In this document: one piece after another, positions 63,480-64,000 of the stretch | Position numbering within the stretch: the first letter of the stretch is position 1 | Layout of the letters: every line of letters starts with the position of its first letter | Source of the DNA: CADEED01 sp020442965 | GTDB lineage: Bacteria; Pseudomonadota; Gammaproteobacteria; Steroidobacterales; Steroidobacteraceae | Direction: 5' to 3' | Assembly: GCA_041395525.1 (NCBI GenBank) | Contig: JAWLAH010000007.1 | Coordinates: 1-64,000, forward strand | Length of the DNA stretch: 64,000 nucleotides | Program-made: the position numbers and the translations under genes | Notes under the pieces: generated by a model | Databases searched by the model: none | Told to the model about the DNA's origin: nothing | The model's input: the letters and a program-made list of their open reading frames with translations, nothing else

Positions 63480-64000
63480 TTGGCACCGCCTAACAGCCCG
63501 TCCAGCGCGGCGATGTCTTTGAATTGGCCGGCGAGCTCGGCCTCCAGCGACCGGCGCAAAGACTCCGGCTTGATTCCGACGAGCACTTCCTCGATGAATG
63601 CCCATTTGAGCAGGCTGTGAGCCATCTCGCGTTCGATGCCGCGCGACAGCAGATAGAACAGCATCGCGTCGTCCAGTTTACCGGTGGTAGCACCATGCGA
63701 TGCGCGCACATCATCGGTATAGATCTCGAGCTGTGGTCGCAGATCGATCTCGGCTTCGGGACCCGCGAGCAGGCCCTTTAGCATCTGCTGCGAATCCGCG
63801 CCGTGCGCATTCTTGCGGACAATCATTTTGCCATTGAATGCCACACGGCCGCGGCCGGTAGCGATGCCGCGAAACAGCTCGCGCGTCATCGCTCCTGGTG
63901 CCGCATGATCGACAACCGCATACGTATCCAGCGTCTGGTTGCCGGAGGCAACGCAGCCCGCGGTGAGTTCATGTCGCGCGCCCTGGCCTTCCAGACTCAC
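63476..64000 (-). CDS. sufD: SufD Fe-S assembly protein, C-terminal part (gene runs off the window)
   Basis: Component of the SufBCD scaffold. The visible 174 residues hold the C-terminal beta-helix and helices: TRELFRGIATGRGRVAFNGKMIV, PQLEIYTDDVRASHGATTGKLDD with the conserved His and MLFYLLSRGIEREMAHSLL. The N-terminal part and probably sufB and sufC lie beyond 64000. It is the first visible gene of the minus-strand suf operon. Confidence 0.93.

Overview
The window comes from a high-G+C Gram-negative bacterium, most likely a gammaproteobacterium near the Xanthomonadales/Nevskiales/Steroidobacterales. Evidence: three TonB-dependent receptors, the housekeeping blocks rpsF-rpsR-rplI-dnaB and ffh-rpsP-rimM-trmD-rplS, a bfd-bfr pair, PutA, Tdh/Kbl, and a SUF cluster with SufU and SufT. 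No plasmid or phage core genes and no CRISPR array are visible.

Layout. 0-1.2 kb: truncated 2-hydroxyacid dehydrogenase, then bfr and bfd behind a Fur-like site. 1.3-4.6 kb: secreted M61 peptidase and type II NADH dehydrogenase. 4.8-9.7 kb: a TonB receptor divergent from an exported fusion of cyanophycinase (S51) and isoaspartyl aminopeptidase (T2), the most unusual protein here. 9.7-15.8 kb: a more A+T-rich island on the minus strand (DUF1838-like protein, TonB receptor, Tat-exported nitrilase-fold protein lacking the catalytic Cys), with near-identical 24-bp direct repeats on both sides and an IS3-family relic at one end. 16.0-19.9 kb: diheme cytochrome c4, two-subunit heme-copper oxidase, SCO protein. 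20-28.4 kb: AsmA, tRNA-Leu(CAG), rnr, rlmB, rpsF-rpsR-rplI, dnaB.

28.4-36.2 kb: a tightly packed minus-strand operon (TonB receptor, acyl-CoA ligase, depolymerase-like lipoprotein, alpha/beta hydrolase, MFS transporter) divergent from a TetR regulator, with a long near-perfect palindrome between them; it looks like uptake and breakdown of an ester or hydroxyacyl polymer. 36.3-37.9 kb: PP2C phosphatase and FHA protein. 38.2-45 kb: radA, ffh, rpsP-rimM-trmD-rplS, and an sppA gene riddled with indels. 45-53.5 kb: Tat-exported amidohydrolase, kbl-tdh-yciI-tauE operon, hslR, queuosine-precursor transporter, ybbN, DUF481 and GFA proteins. 53.6-60.3 kb: putA-sdaA (proline and serine catabolism) and an osmoprotectant ABC transporter. 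60.3-64 kb: minus-strand operon sufD-sufS-sufU-sufT-Rieske ferredoxin-sixA, with sufD running off the end.

Four genes (acyl-CoA ligase, sppA, putA 5' end, sufU) show frame breaks between well-conserved stretches. For sufU and sppA in particular this looks at least as much like sequence error as like gene decay.
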